A stretch of DNA of 64,000 nucleotides from Rhodobacteraceae bacterium Alg231-30 (GTDB lineage Bacteria > Pseudomonadota > Alphaproteobacteria > Rhodobacterales > Rhodobacteraceae): contig FREU01000005.1 of assembly GCA_900143615.1 (NCBI GenBank), forward strand, positions 124,084 to 188,083, given 5' to 3'. Every line of letters begins with the position of its first letter. Within the stretch, counting starts at the first letter, position 1. Both the position numbers and the translations under genes were made by a program. Positions 26,279 to 35,023 of the stretch are shown piece by piece. The notes under the pieces were generated by a model that saw only the letters and a program-made list of their open reading frames with translations, searched no databases and was not told the DNA's origin.

Positions 26279-27187
26279 TCAGGCGGGCGCAAGGGCGGCG
26301 CGGGCATCTTCGAGCAATCTGGCGGCTTCTGATCCATGCAGGCGGGCAATGTCATCTTGATATTTTAGGACCGCGCCCAAAGTGTCGGCGATGACTTCAG
26401 GGCTAAGGGTGAGAACATCCAGTGCCAAAAGGCATTTTGCCCAATCAATGGTTTCCGCCACGCCGGGTTTCTTAAACAGGTCTTCGGTGCGCAGGCGTTG
26501 AACAAAGGAGACGATTTCGCGGCTTAGGTTTTGTGAGGCCTCGGGCACCCGCGCGGTGATGATTTCGAGCTCGCGGGCGAAATCAGGATAGTCGACCCAG
26601 TGATACAGACAGCGGCGTTTGAGCGCGTCATGCACTTCGCGGGTGCGGTTAGAGGTGACAATGACAATCGGTGGTTCAGCGGCTTTGATGGTGCCAATCT
26701 CAGGGATGGTCACCTGAAAATCACTGAGCGCCTCCAGCAAAAACGCTTCAAACGGCTCATCGGTGCGGTCGAGCTCATCAATGAGTAAAACCGGCGGGCC
26801 TGCCGCATCTGGGCGCATGGCCTCCAGCAAAGGGCGCTCGACCAGATAGTCCGGTCCAAACAATTCTGCCTGCAGCGCGGCACGATCTGCGCCACCGCTG
26901 GCTTCTGCAGTGCGGATCGCCACCATCTGCGCGGCAAAGTTCCATTCATACACCGCACTGGAGGCATCAAGACCTTCGTAACATTGCAACCGGATCAAAC
27001 GCCGCCCCAAGGCTGCCGCGATGGCTTTGGCGATCTCGGTCTTTCCAACACCTGCTTCGCCCTCCAAGAACAGAGGGCGCCCCAGACGCAGCGATAAAAA
27101 CACCACCGTCGCCAATGCCCGCCCACAGACATAGCCCTGCCCCTGTAATAGCGATTGCACCTGATCGATATTGTCGATCGTCTTCAT
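26279..27187 (-). CDS. coxD: MoxR-family AAA+ ATPase, CoxD-like
   Basis: A 302-residue AAA+ chaperone-like ATPase. Walker A GEAGVGKTE and Walker B VLLIDELDR are intact, as are sensor residues (VIVTSNRTREVHDALKRRCLYHW). I start at ATG 27187 (MKTIDNIDQVQ); the longer frame from 27313 adds 42 residues without family resemblance. It opens the accessory block moxR-vwa-xdhC-molybdopterin protein. Confidence 0.88.
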   Translation of the reverse strand: MKTIDNIDQVQSLLQGQGYVCGRALATVVFLSLRLGRPLFLEGEAGVGKTEIAKAIAAALGRRLIRLQCYEGLDASSAVYEWNFAAQMVAIRTAEASGGADRAALQAELFGPDYLVERPLLEAMRPDAAGPPVLLIDELDRTDEPFEAFLLEALSDFQVTIPEIGTIKAAEPPIVIVTSNRTREVHDALKRRCLYHWVDYPDFARELEIITARVPEASQNLSREIVSFVQRLRTEDLFKKPGVAETIDWAKCLLALDVLTLSPEVIADTLGAVLKYQDDIARLHGSEAARLLEDARAALAPA

Positions 27188-27415
27188 GCTCTCTCCCCTT
27201 GCGCGAACTGCGCCCCTCATGCTCAGGCTGCCTGTCCAACGGGAGCGCGTCAAGCACCCCAGCTTGATGCACGCGTGAGACAAAAGTTGTAGAATGAGGC
27301 AGGATTTCCCCATTTTCGCCGCAAATCACGCGTAGGGTCATCTGCAACGTGAGGACTCAGCGCCCTAAAAGAGCGCCCCAAGAGTCCCAAGGTTCAACGG
27401 ACCAAGGATTGAGAG

Positions 27416-28360
27416 ATGCAGGATTCGCCAAACGGATTTGATACCCCCATGCTCGGGCTTGAGCGCGAGGCTTGGCTTGCGCAGCTGGAACATGTCGCCG
27501 AAGAGCACGGTCATTATCAACCTTTGGGGCCAAACCATGTCGCCACGCTTGTGGAAGACAAACCTGTCTTGCTGATCACCTTTGAGACGATGCAAAGCAT
27601 TCAAGAGCGCGGCGAAACCGGCCAGCCTTTGGGCTGGGAGCTGGTGCGCGAACTTGGCTGGTCCCATCTGTGTATTCTCTCTGATGGAGACACATGGTTT
27701 CGCGATCCTGCGGTCATTGCCTATTTTGACCGCCTCTCTGATGACGGGTTTTTTGAAGAATTCGACCGTGTGGTGTTTTACGGCGAAGGCTCTTGCGGTT
27801 ATGCGGCGGCGGCATTCTCGCTGGCAGCACCTGGCGCAACGGTGATAGCGTCGCGCCCCCAAGCCACTTTGGCGCCCTCAATTGCTGGATGGGACCATCG
27901 CTATCCGCAAGCGCGCCGCCTGAATTTTGAAGGCTCTTACGGCTATGCGCCTGACATGCTTGAGGCCGCAGAATCCGCGTATATCATCTATGATCCTTCA
28001 CAGGATGTGGATGCCATGCATGCCACCCTGTTTCGGGGACAAAACGTCGAGCTTCTGGCCACACCGCGTCTCGGCGCCGAGATAGAGAATAGTCTACTGG
28101 AAATGCAGATCCTGTTTCGCATCCTCGCCAAGGCCGGCAGTGGAAAAATGAGCCGGAGCGCATTCTTCAAGCTATATCGCGCGCGCCGCAACTATCTCCC
28201 TTATCTCAATCAGTTGCTTAACAGCATTGATGGAAATCGCGCGCCCTTTATGAAAGCCATGGTCTGTGCCAACGTTGCCCGTCGCCTTCATGATCGCCGT
28301 TTTTTGCGCAAGCTGAACCGTTTGGTGCAGCAAGCTGACGAAGGACGGCTTGCCAGCTAA
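27416..28360 (+). CDS. Uncharacterised roseobacter protein, often labelled PAPS reductase
   Basis: A 314-residue soluble protein that I recognise only as a type conserved in Rhodobacteraceae; close relatives often carry the name phosphoadenosine phosphosulfate reductase. I do not see the features of that enzyme: no PP-loop, no ECGIH and no iron-sulfur cysteines (compare the real cysH at 13377). The centre has FYGEGSCGYAAAAFSLAAPGATVI, with a nucleophile-elbow-like GEGSCG, and the surroundings look like an alpha/beta-hydrolase or Rossmann core. The C-terminal third (RARRNYLPYLNQLL...ANVARRLHDRRFLRKL) is helical and basic. It is 70 bases upstream of pyrC. Confidence 0.7.
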   Translation: MQDSPNGFDTPMLGLEREAWLAQLEHVAEEHGHYQPLGPNHVATLVEDKPVLLITFETMQSIQERGETGQPLGWELVRELGWSHLCILSDGDTWFRDPAVIAYFDRLSDDGFFEEFDRVVFYGEGSCGYAAAAFSLAAPGATVIASRPQATLAPSIAGWDHRYPQARRLNFEGSYGYAPDMLEAAESAYIIYDPSQDVDAMHATLFRGQNVELLATPRLGAEIENSLLEMQILFRILAKAGSGKMSRSAFFKLYRARRNYLPYLNQLLNSIDGNRAPFMKAMVCANVARRLHDRRFLRKLNRLVQQADEGRLAS

Positions 28361-28430
28361 GTCAGCCGCGCAGGTCAAATTCCCAAGCTAGGTACTGGAA
28401 TGCAGCGCCGCTTTTGTGTAAGCGGCTTTT

Positions 28431-29471
28431 ATGACCAACAGCCTCACAATTGCCCGCCCCGATGATTGGCACCTGCATCTGCGCGATGGCGCAATGCTGG
28501 GTGCCGTTTTGCCTGAAACCGCCCGTGATTTCGCCCGCGCGATCATCATGCCCAATCTGGTGCCGCCGGTGATCACCGGTGTGCAGGCCGCCGCCTATCG
28601 CGACCGCATTTTGGCCGCTCTGCCCGAGGGGGCAGATTTCACCCCGCTGATGACGCTGTATCTGACCGAAGACACCGATCCCGCAGATGTGGCCGCCGCC
28701 CACGCCAGCGGTCTGATCACATCAGTCAAGCTTTACCCCGCCGGTGCCACCACCAATTCCGCCAGCGGCGTGTCCAATTTTGACAACGTGCGCGGTGTGC
28801 TTGAAAAAATGGCCGAAATTGGCCTGCCGCTGTGTATGCACGGCGAAGTCACCGATCACGACATCGATATATTTGACCGCGAAGCTGTGTTTATTGACCG
28901 CGTGCTGGACCCAATCCGTCGCGCCACACCGGGCCTGCGCGTAGTGATGGAGCACATCACCACCGCCAATGGCGTGGAGTATGTGAAATCCAACCCAACC
29001 GATCTGGGCGCAACAATCACCACGCACCACCTGATCATCAACCGCAATCACATCTTGGTCGGCGGGATCAAACCGCATTACTATTGCCTGCCCGTGGCCA
29101 AACGCGAAGAGCACCGCCTCGCCCTGCGCGCCGCCGCCACATCCGGGGACGCGCGTTTCTTCCTGGGCACAGACAGCGCCCCGCATCTGGATGGTGCCAA
29201 AGAACAGGCCTGCGGCTGCGCGGGCTGCTTTACGGCAACCAATACAATGCCCCTGCTCGCGCATGTGTTTGAAGAAGACGGCGCGCTCGACAAGCTTGAG
29301 AGCTTTGCCAGCTTGAATGGGCCCGCGTTCTACGGCCTGCCTGTAAATGACACCAAATTGACGCTGAGAAAATCCGCCACCGCGACAGAATTCCCAGCCA
29401 AGATCGACACGCCTGACGGCCCCGTCACCGTGTTTGACCCCGGCTACCCCATCTATTGGTCTGTGGCTTAA
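28431..29471 (+). CDS. pyrC: Dihydroorotase
   Basis: Closes N-carbamoyl-aspartate to dihydroorotate in pyrimidine synthesis. The 346 residues match the short class II (E. coli-type) enzyme: metal site HLHLRDG near the N terminus, the carboxylated-lysine region [18 protein letters not shown], the metal His in THHLI and the catalytic Asp in GTDSAPH. It is followed by pyrE after 36 bases, which makes a two-gene pyrimidine unit. Confidence 0.95.
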   Translation: MTNSLTIARPDDWHLHLRDGAMLGAVLPETARDFARAIIMPNLVPPVITGVQAAAYRDRILAALPEGADFTPLMTLYLTEDTDPADVAAAHASGLITSVKLYPAGATTNSASGVSNFDNVRGVLEKMAEIGLPLCMHGEVTDHDIDIFDREAVFIDRVLDPIRRATPGLRVVMEHITTANGVEYVKSNPTDLGATITTHHLIINRNHILVGGIKPHYYCLPVAKREEHRLALRAAATSGDARFFLGTDSAPHLDGAKEQACGCAGCFTATNTMPLLAHVFEEDGALDKLESFASLNGPAFYGLPVNDTKLTLRKSATATEFPAKIDTPDGPVTVFDPGYPIYWSVA

Positions 29472-29507
29472 CCGCCGCGCCTGCTGCCACAAAATAGGAT
29501 ACGCATC

Positions 29508-30188
29508 ATGATCCCCACCGCCTTTCCGCCCAAAGAAGAAATCGCCCGTCTGACCGCTCGAATGCTGCTGGAAATCGGCGCGGTGAACTTCAACACCGAT
29601 GAGCCTTATACGCTGGCCTCAGGCCTGCCCTCGCCCAGCTATATCGATTGCCGCAAGCTGATCTCTTTCCCGCGTATCCGCGCAACTTTGATGGACTTCA
29701 TGACCGTTACCGTGATGCGCGACGCGGGTTTTGAAGCCTTTGACAACATCGCAGGCGGTGAAACCGCTGGCATCCCCTTTGCGGCCCTTGTGGCCGAGCG
29801 AATGGCGCTGCCCATGACGTACGTGCGCAAAAAGCCCAAAGGTTACGGTAAAAATGCCCGTATCGAAGGCGCGATGTCTGAGGGCGAACGGGTGCTGCTG
29901 GTCGAAGACCTCACCACCGATGGCGGCTCTAAACTGTCCTTTGTGGACGCGATCCGCGAAACCGGCGCCACCTGTGGCGACACGGCGGTGATCTTCTACT
30001 ACGATATCTTCCCCGAGACCGAAAAGACCCTCGGCGATCACGGTGTCGCACTGCACTATCTCTGCACATGGTGGGACGTGCTGGCCGAAGCCCGCGCCCA
30101 AGGGTCCTTCTCCGAAGACACCCTAAGCGAAGTTGAGTCGTTCCTCAAAGCACCACGCGCTTGGCAAGAGGCCCGCAGCAAAGCCTAA
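29508..30188 (+). CDS. pyrE: Orotate phosphoribosyltransferase
   Basis: Joins orotate with PRPP to form OMP. In the 226 residues are the orotate-side loop [14 protein letters not shown], the flexible-loop region [17 protein letters not shown] and the PRPP motif [13 protein letters not shown]. It is a longer PyrE form typical of alphaproteobacteria, with a C-terminal [12 protein letters not shown] extension. Confidence 0.94.
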   Translation: MIPTAFPPKEEIARLTARMLLEIGAVNFNTDEPYTLASGLPSPSYIDCRKLISFPRIRATLMDFMTVTVMRDAGFEAFDNIAGGETAGIPFAALVAERMALPMTYVRKKPKGYGKNARIEGAMSEGERVLLVEDLTTDGGSKLSFVDAIRETGATCGDTAVIFYYDIFPETEKTLGDHGVALHYLCTWWDVLAEARAQGSFSEDTLSEVESFLKAPRAWQEARSKA

Positions 30189-30220
30189 CAGGCGACAAAA
30201 CGCGGACGAAAACTCAAACG

Positions 30221-30242
30221 CGCCCGCCTCGCGGTGGGCGCT
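30221..30242 (+). terminator. Hairpin after pyrE
   Basis: GCGCCCGCC pairs with GGTGGGCGC around TCGC. No T run follows, so termination is uncertain. Confidence 0.4.
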
Positions 30243-30297
30243 CATACAAGATGTGGCAGGAACCTAGATAAAGATATCTAAATGGGGTATCTTTGAC

Positions 30298-30317
30298 TTA
30301 TCCACAGTTCATCCACA
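30298..30317 (+). promoter_or_regulatory. Two DnaA boxes upstream of dnaB
   Basis: TTATCCACA at 30298-30306 is a perfect DnaA 9-mer. TCATCCACA at 30309-30317 differs at one base. The spacing is 11 bases, one helical turn, in the same orientation. They lie 70-90 bases before the dnaB ATG. Confidence 0.6.
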
Positions 30318-30386
30318 GAAACATACAATTTGCGCGGCTGCGCGCGACTGGTCTAAACCCTCCACTTGGGGGGATATGGGGACACA

Positions 30387-31877
30387 ATGAACGAACACTC
30401 GGGCTTTCAGGCAGGCGCATCCGAGGCAGCGGACACTGATCCGATGCCTCACTCCATTGAGGCTGAACAACAGCTTCTTGGAGCAATCCTGACCAACAAC
30501 GACATCTTTGACCGCGTTGCCTCGATCATCACGGCGGAGCATTTTTACGATCCGGTGCATTCGCGCATCTACGAAGTTGCCGCCGCCCGTATCGCCAAGA
30601 ACAACCTTGCGTCCCCCGTAACGCTCAAGGCGTTTTTGGAAGACGACGAAGGCCTCAAGGAACTGGGTGGTCCCGCCTACCTCGTCCGCCTTGCAGGCGC
30701 TGCGATTTCCGCCTTTGCGGCGCGTGACTACGCCCAGATGATCTATGACATGGCGATCCGGCGCGAGCTGATCGGCCTTGGCAACGACATCTCCAGCAAA
30801 GCCAAAAAAGTCGACATCAAGCTTGAGCCCAAAGAGCAGATTGTTGAGGCAGAACAAGCGCTCTACAAACTCTCAGAGCAAGGCCAGACCGAACGTGGTT
30901 TTGTGAGCTTTCTCAAAGCGGTAACAGAAGCTGTTAACACCGCCAACGCCGCCTATCAACGTGACGGTGGCCTCGCGGGCATCTCCACCGGCCTGATCGA
31001 TATGGATCATAAACTTGGCGGGTTGCACCCCTCAGATTTGCTGATCCTTGCCGGACGTCCCTCGATGGGGAAAACCTCACTGGCCACCAACATCGCCTTT
31101 AACGTCGCCAAAGCCTACAAACGCGGCAAACGCGAAGACGGCACCGAAGGCGCCATCGAAGGCGGCGTGGTCGGCTTCTACTCTCTGGAAATGAGCGCCG
31201 AGCAACTCGCCGCCCGTATCCTGTCCGAAGCTTCCGAAGTCCCCTCTCAACAAATCCGGCGCGGCGACATGACCGAAGCCGAATTCCGCCGCTTTGTCGA
31301 AGCCGCCAAAGCGCTTGAGGCCTGCCCGCTGTACATCGATGACACGCCTGCCCTGCCGATTTCCCAGCTCGCCGCCCGCGCCCGTCGCCTCAAACGAACC
31401 CATGGTCTTGACCTGCTGATCATCGACTATTTGCAGCTGTGTCGCGGCACCGCCGAGAACCGTGTGCAAGAGATTGGCGAAATCTCGATGGGTATGAAAG
31501 CCATCGCCAAGGAACTCAACATCCCCGTCATGGCGCTGTCCCAGCTCTCGCGGACGGTGGAGAGCCGTGACGATAAACGCCCACAGCTCTCTGACCTGCG
31601 TGAATCTGGCTCAATCGAGCAGGATGCGGATGTTGTGATGTTTGTGTTCCGCGAAGAATATTATGTGGAGCGTGAAAAGCCGTCTGAAGAACGGCTCGAC
31701 GAAATGGCCGCGTGGCAAGAACGCATGGAACGGCTGCACGCCAAGGCCGAAGTCATCATCGGCAAACAGCGCCACGGCCCGATTGGCACGGTTGAGCTGA
31801 GCTTTGAGGGCCAGTTCACCCGTTTTGGCAACCTTGTCAAACCGTGGCAACAAGACGGCGGCGGCGACGAGTTCTGA
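30387..31877 (+). CDS. dnaB: Replicative DNA helicase
   Basis: Ring helicase of the replication fork, 496 residues from ATG 30387 (MNEHSGFQ), which has GGGG-rich ribosome sequence upstream; the first in-frame ATG at 30366 adds only seven residues. The N-terminal primase-interacting domain (PHSIEAEQQLLGAIL) is followed by the RecA-like domain with Walker A GRPSMGKTS, Walker B LLIIDYLQL, and LSQLSRTVESRDDKRPQLSDLRESGSIEQDAD, read in parts. No intein interrupts it. Confidence 0.95.
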   Translation: MNEHSGFQAGASEAADTDPMPHSIEAEQQLLGAILTNNDIFDRVASIITAEHFYDPVHSRIYEVAAARIAKNNLASPVTLKAFLEDDEGLKELGGPAYLVRLAGAAISAFAARDYAQMIYDMAIRRELIGLGNDISSKAKKVDIKLEPKEQIVEAEQALYKLSEQGQTERGFVSFLKAVTEAVNTANAAYQRDGGLAGISTGLIDMDHKLGGLHPSDLLILAGRPSMGKTSLATNIAFNVAKAYKRGKREDGTEGAIEGGVVGFYSLEMSAEQLAARILSEASEVPSQQIRRGDMTEAEFRRFVEAAKALEACPLYIDDTPALPISQLAARARRLKRTHGLDLLIIDYLQLCRGTAENRVQEIGEISMGMKAIAKELNIPVMALSQLSRTVESRDDKRPQLSDLRESGSIEQDADVVMFVFREEYYVEREKPSEERLDEMAAWQERMERLHAKAEVIIGKQRHGPIGTVELSFEGQFTRFGNLVKPWQQDGGGDEF

Positions 31878-31913
31878 TCGCATCCGGTATTTGGGCACCA
31901 AAGGATCGAGGGC

Positions 31914-33131
31914 ATGGATATCACCAACACGGACACCCAAAGCCCCGATCTGTTTGCCCCGCTCACGCTCCCCTGCGGCGTGATCCTTAAAAACCGGATT
32001 ATCAAATCCGCAATGTCCGACAGTTTGGGCGATGGCACCGGACATCCGACAACCTCCCAAATCCAGCTCTATCACCGCTGGGCGCGGGGTGGATTGGCCG
32101 CATCCATTGTTGGCGAAGTCCAAGGCTCAGCCAAGTTTGCGGAAAAGCCGGGAAACCTTGTGTTGGATGCCAAATCCGACCTGCCCCGATTTGAGGCTCT
32201 GGCAACACAGGGTGCAATTAACAATGCGCATCTCTGGCTGCAACTGGGCCACGCCGGTGCCATGGCCTATGCGCCAACCAGCTCCCCCGCAGGCCCCAGC
32301 GCTCTTAAGTTGCCCGAGCTAACATGCCGCGAAATGTCTCTGCGCGAGATCGCCAAGGTCCCTCAGGAGATGGCCCAAACCGCAGCCTTGGCGCAGCAAA
32401 CCGGATTTGGCGGCGTTCAAATCCACGCGGCCCACGGCTTTCTGCTCAGCCAGTTCCTCTCACCGCTGTTTAACCACCGCACCGACAGCTACGGCGGCAC
32501 GATCCACAACCGCATGCGGCTGCTCTTCGAAGTCATTTCCGCCGTGCGCGCCGCCGTCGGGCCTGATTACCCCGTCATCCTCAAACTTAACGCCACCGAT
32601 CAGCTTGAGGGCGGATTGAACGAACGCGACGCGCTGACAGTTGTTGGCGCACTGGATCACAGCTCGATCGACATGATTGACATCAGTGGCGGCACCTATT
32701 TCCCCGGCGCAAAATCCGCGTCAGACAGCGGCGGTGCCGGACCCTATTTCCTCGATTTCGCGCGGCGCGCCCGCAAAATCACCGCTAAGCCATTGATGCT
32801 CACAGGCGGGATAAAAACCCTGCAACAGGCGCAAAATGTTTTGGCCAGCGGCGCTGTTGATGTCGTCGGCCTTGCCCGTGCGTTCTGTCTTCAGCCTGAT
32901 CTGGTGAACCTGTGGCGCGCGGACCAATACCATGCGCCTGTCTTTCCTCGGTTTTTCCAAAGGCCCGAAGGCGGCGTCACCGCATGGTTTACCCTGCGCA
33001 TGACCGACCTCGCCGATGGTCTGTCAGAACCTGTGCCTGACGACTTGCATCAGGCGCTTGCGCAATATGAGATCCGCGATCAGGAACGCACTAAAACCTG
33101 GATCGCACATTTTGGCGAACCGGAAATCTAG
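31914..33131 (+). CDS. NADH:flavin oxidoreductase, Old Yellow Enzyme family
   Basis: An FMN TIM-barrel ene-reductase of 405 residues. Seen: N-terminal FAPLTLPCGVILKNRIIKSAMSD, the active-site HAAHGFLLSQFLSPLFNHRTDSYGG (as HAAHG and NHRTDSYGG blocks), the phosphate-binding end (LMLTGGIKT, VDVVGLARAF). Unlike the fused 2,4-dienoyl-CoA reductase branch it has no Fe-S or FAD domain. The next gene, padR, is only 77 bases downstream but has its own operator. The substrate is unknown, most likely an alpha,beta-unsaturated carbonyl. Confidence 0.87.
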   Translation: MDITNTDTQSPDLFAPLTLPCGVILKNRIIKSAMSDSLGDGTGHPTTSQIQLYHRWARGGLAASIVGEVQGSAKFAEKPGNLVLDAKSDLPRFEALATQGAINNAHLWLQLGHAGAMAYAPTSSPAGPSALKLPELTCREMSLREIAKVPQEMAQTAALAQQTGFGGVQIHAAHGFLLSQFLSPLFNHRTDSYGGTIHNRMRLLFEVISAVRAAVGPDYPVILKLNATDQLEGGLNERDALTVVGALDHSSIDMIDISGGTYFPGAKSASDSGGAGPYFLDFARRARKITAKPLMLTGGIKTLQQAQNVLASGAVDVVGLARAFCLQPDLVNLWRADQYHAPVFPRFFQRPEGGVTAWFTLRMTDLADGLSEPVPDDLHQALAQYEIRDQERTKTWIAHFGEPEI

Positions 33132-33187
33132 ATTTAGCTCGTCGTGCTACAAAAATTTTTGGACACACGCGCGGTCGCCACTTGACG

Positions 33188-33208
33188 CATCGACCCTCGA
33201 TGCATAGA
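33188..33208 (+). promoter_or_regulatory. PadR operator, site 1
   Basis: CATCGA-CCC-TCGATG is a perfect 6-3-6 palindrome (33188-33202), followed by CATAGA. A TTGACG (33182-33187) precedes it and TAGATG (33205-33210) follows at a 17-base spacing, so the palindrome would lie between -35 and -10 of the padR promoter, a repressor position. The same arrangement is repeated at 33614-33634. Confidence 0.6.
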
Positions 33209-33216
33209 TGCACCTC

Positions 33217-33594
33217 ATGACAAAGCCACCTTCATCCCCCGACCTGCTCAGCCAAGACTACTGGAACAGTACGATCCGCATGAGCCTGTCAAAGTTCTTT
33301 ATACTGTGCGTGTTGCATGAACGGGATTTACATGGCTACGACATCGCAAAGCAGGTCGCGCAACGCACCCAAGGATGCTGTTCCCCAAAAGAAGGCACCA
33401 TCTATCCGATCTTAAAGCAGTTCACCGAAGGCGGATATGCCACCTTTGTGTCCGAGACCGTATCGGGGCGGGAACGCAAAATCTATTCAATCACCGACAA
33501 GGGCCGCGAAGCCTTCAAAATCGGCTTGGCTGAATGGATGAAGATCACGCAATCCCTGAACGCCTGCACGCCCTTGATCGCACCATCTGAATAA
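33217..33594 (+). CDS. PadR-family transcriptional regulator
   Basis: A small winged-helix repressor of the PadR type, 125 residues. The core is LSKFFILCVLHERDLHGYDIAKQV, PKEGTIYPILKQFTEGGYATFVSE and GRERKIYSITDKGREAF, with only a short C-terminal helix for dimerisation. I prefer ATG 33217 over the in-frame ATG 33208, because the latter lies in the predicted -10/operator. If the -10 is right, the mRNA would begin at or next to the ATG and be leaderless; no ribosome site is visible. It probably represses itself and the PatB-type gene downstream. Confidence 0.87.
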   Translation: MTKPPSSPDLLSQDYWNSTIRMSLSKFFILCVLHERDLHGYDIAKQVAQRTQGCCSPKEGTIYPILKQFTEGGYATFVSETVSGRERKIYSITDKGREAFKIGLAEWMKITQSLNACTPLIAPSE

Positions 33595-33613
33595 CCCTTT
33601 TTTTGCCCTTATA

Positions 33614-33634
33614 CATCGAGGATCGATGCATAGA
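33614..33634 (+). promoter_or_regulatory. PadR operator, site 2
   Basis: CATCGA-GGA-TCGATG followed by CATAGA, identical to site 1 except for the three central bases. It lies 33 bases before the PatB-type ATG and downstream of padR, so the aminotransferase gene would have its own regulated promoter. Confidence 0.6.
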
Positions 33635-33666
33635 GCGCCTAACCCACATACAAGGACCCTCCCAAC

Positions 33667-34896
33667 ATGTCCCAATTTGACACAGCACCGGCCAAAACCG
33701 GTGATACATTTGTGCGCCACAACCCCAAGTATTTAAACATGTTCTACGGCACCAAAGACGTAACGCCACTTTGGGTCGCAGACATGGATCTACCAATCGC
33801 CGCCCCGATCACGCAGGCCTTGCAGCACGTCACCGACCGCGCGCAATATGCCTACGAGTTCAATTCCGAAGGTGTATTCGATGCCATCACAGGCTGGTTC
33901 AAACGCCGCCACGCCCTGACACTGGACCCTGCCAACTTTGTGCAATTCCCCGGTGTTCTAACCGCCCTGTCCCTTCTGGTGCGTGAACTCACCCAGCCTG
34001 ACGAAGGCGTTCTCATTCAGCTCCCCGCCTATCATCAGTTTCAAAAACTCGTCACATCCGCAGGTCGTCGGGTTGTTCCAAGCCCTCTGAAAAGCACCAA
34101 CGGCACCTACACAATGGATTACGACGACCTAGAGGCAAAGCTTCGCCAGCCGGACGTCACCGCGATGATCTTGTGCAACCCGCACAATCCAACCGGACGT
34201 GTTTGGACCAAAGTCGAGCTGGAACAAGTGGTCACAATTGCCAATCGCCACAACGTCACCATCGTGAGTGACGAAGTCCATGCCGACATTCTCTTGTCCG
34301 GCCATCCCTTCACAAGCCTGTCCTCGATTGACGGCGGGCGTCATGTGTCGCTGATCGGCTCCCCCGCCAAAACATTTGGCATGCACTCCATCTCTGACGG
34401 CTACCTCTACACCGCCAATCAAGCGCTTTTGAAGACCATGAAAGACCTCGTGGACAGCATGTATCTCGGGCATGGAAATGCGTTCACCACCCATGCAACG
34501 ATCGCCGCCTTTGAACATGGTGACGCATGGCTGGACGAGTTTCTAACCTATCTGGAAGGCACCGTTGACTGGGTGGATCACTTCCTGAAAACCAAACTGC
34601 CCGGCGTTCGCATGACACCCGCAGAAGGCACCTACCAAATCTGGTTGGACTGCAGCGCGACAGGTCTGGACGCTGAAACGCTCAAGCGATCCCTCGGGAC
34701 CGCAGGTTTTGGCGCCACGCCGGGCACATGGTTTGATGCAACCGCCCATCAGTTCATACGCGTCAACCTTGCCGCTCCGCGTGACGAGATCAAAAGCGCT
34801 TTCAAACGGTTCAAGGACGTACTTGATCAGGAAATCCTAAAGGATGTTCGCCAGAACCGCCAAATTCCGGCCAAGGAAAATCAGGGATGTTGCTAA
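33667..34896 (+). CDS. PLP-dependent C-S lyase/aminotransferase, MalY/PatB family
   Basis: A fold-type I PLP enzyme of 409 residues. The N terminus (PLWVADMDLPIAAPI) and PHNPTGRVWTK, VSDEVHADILLSG and SPAKTFGMHSISDGYLY (the PLP lysine is in AKT) place it in the MalY/PatB group, whose members cleave cystathionine or other C-S bonds. The tail ends QGCC. A ribosome site AAGGA precedes the ATG. It follows padR and its operator copy, so it is probably induced by a small molecule sensed by PadR. Confidence 0.85.
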   Translation: MSQFDTAPAKTGDTFVRHNPKYLNMFYGTKDVTPLWVADMDLPIAAPITQALQHVTDRAQYAYEFNSEGVFDAITGWFKRRHALTLDPANFVQFPGVLTALSLLVRELTQPDEGVLIQLPAYHQFQKLVTSAGRRVVPSPLKSTNGTYTMDYDDLEAKLRQPDVTAMILCNPHNPTGRVWTKVELEQVVTIANRHNVTIVSDEVHADILLSGHPFTSLSSIDGGRHVSLIGSPAKTFGMHSISDGYLYTANQALLKTMKDLVDSMYLGHGNAFTTHATIAAFEHGDAWLDEFLTYLEGTVDWVDHFLKTKLPGVRMTPAEGTYQIWLDCSATGLDAETLKRSLGTAGFGATPGTWFDATAHQFIRVNLAAPRDEIKSAFKRFKDVLDQEILKDVRQNRQIPAKENQGCC

Positions 34897-35023
34897 TCAG
34901 CATGTCGCCGTTTGCTCAAAATATCACAGCCATCCGTGAAGCCTGAAAAAAGCGCAAGGCGCGGCGGCCAAGTCGCGCCTTTCCCACTTGACCTCTCTCA
35001 TCCAACCGTCAACAAACAGCTTT

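Noticed and set aside
27416..28360. Assignment as PAPS reductase
   Set aside because: No PP-loop, ECGIH or iron-sulfur cysteines; the true cysH is at 13377-14174.
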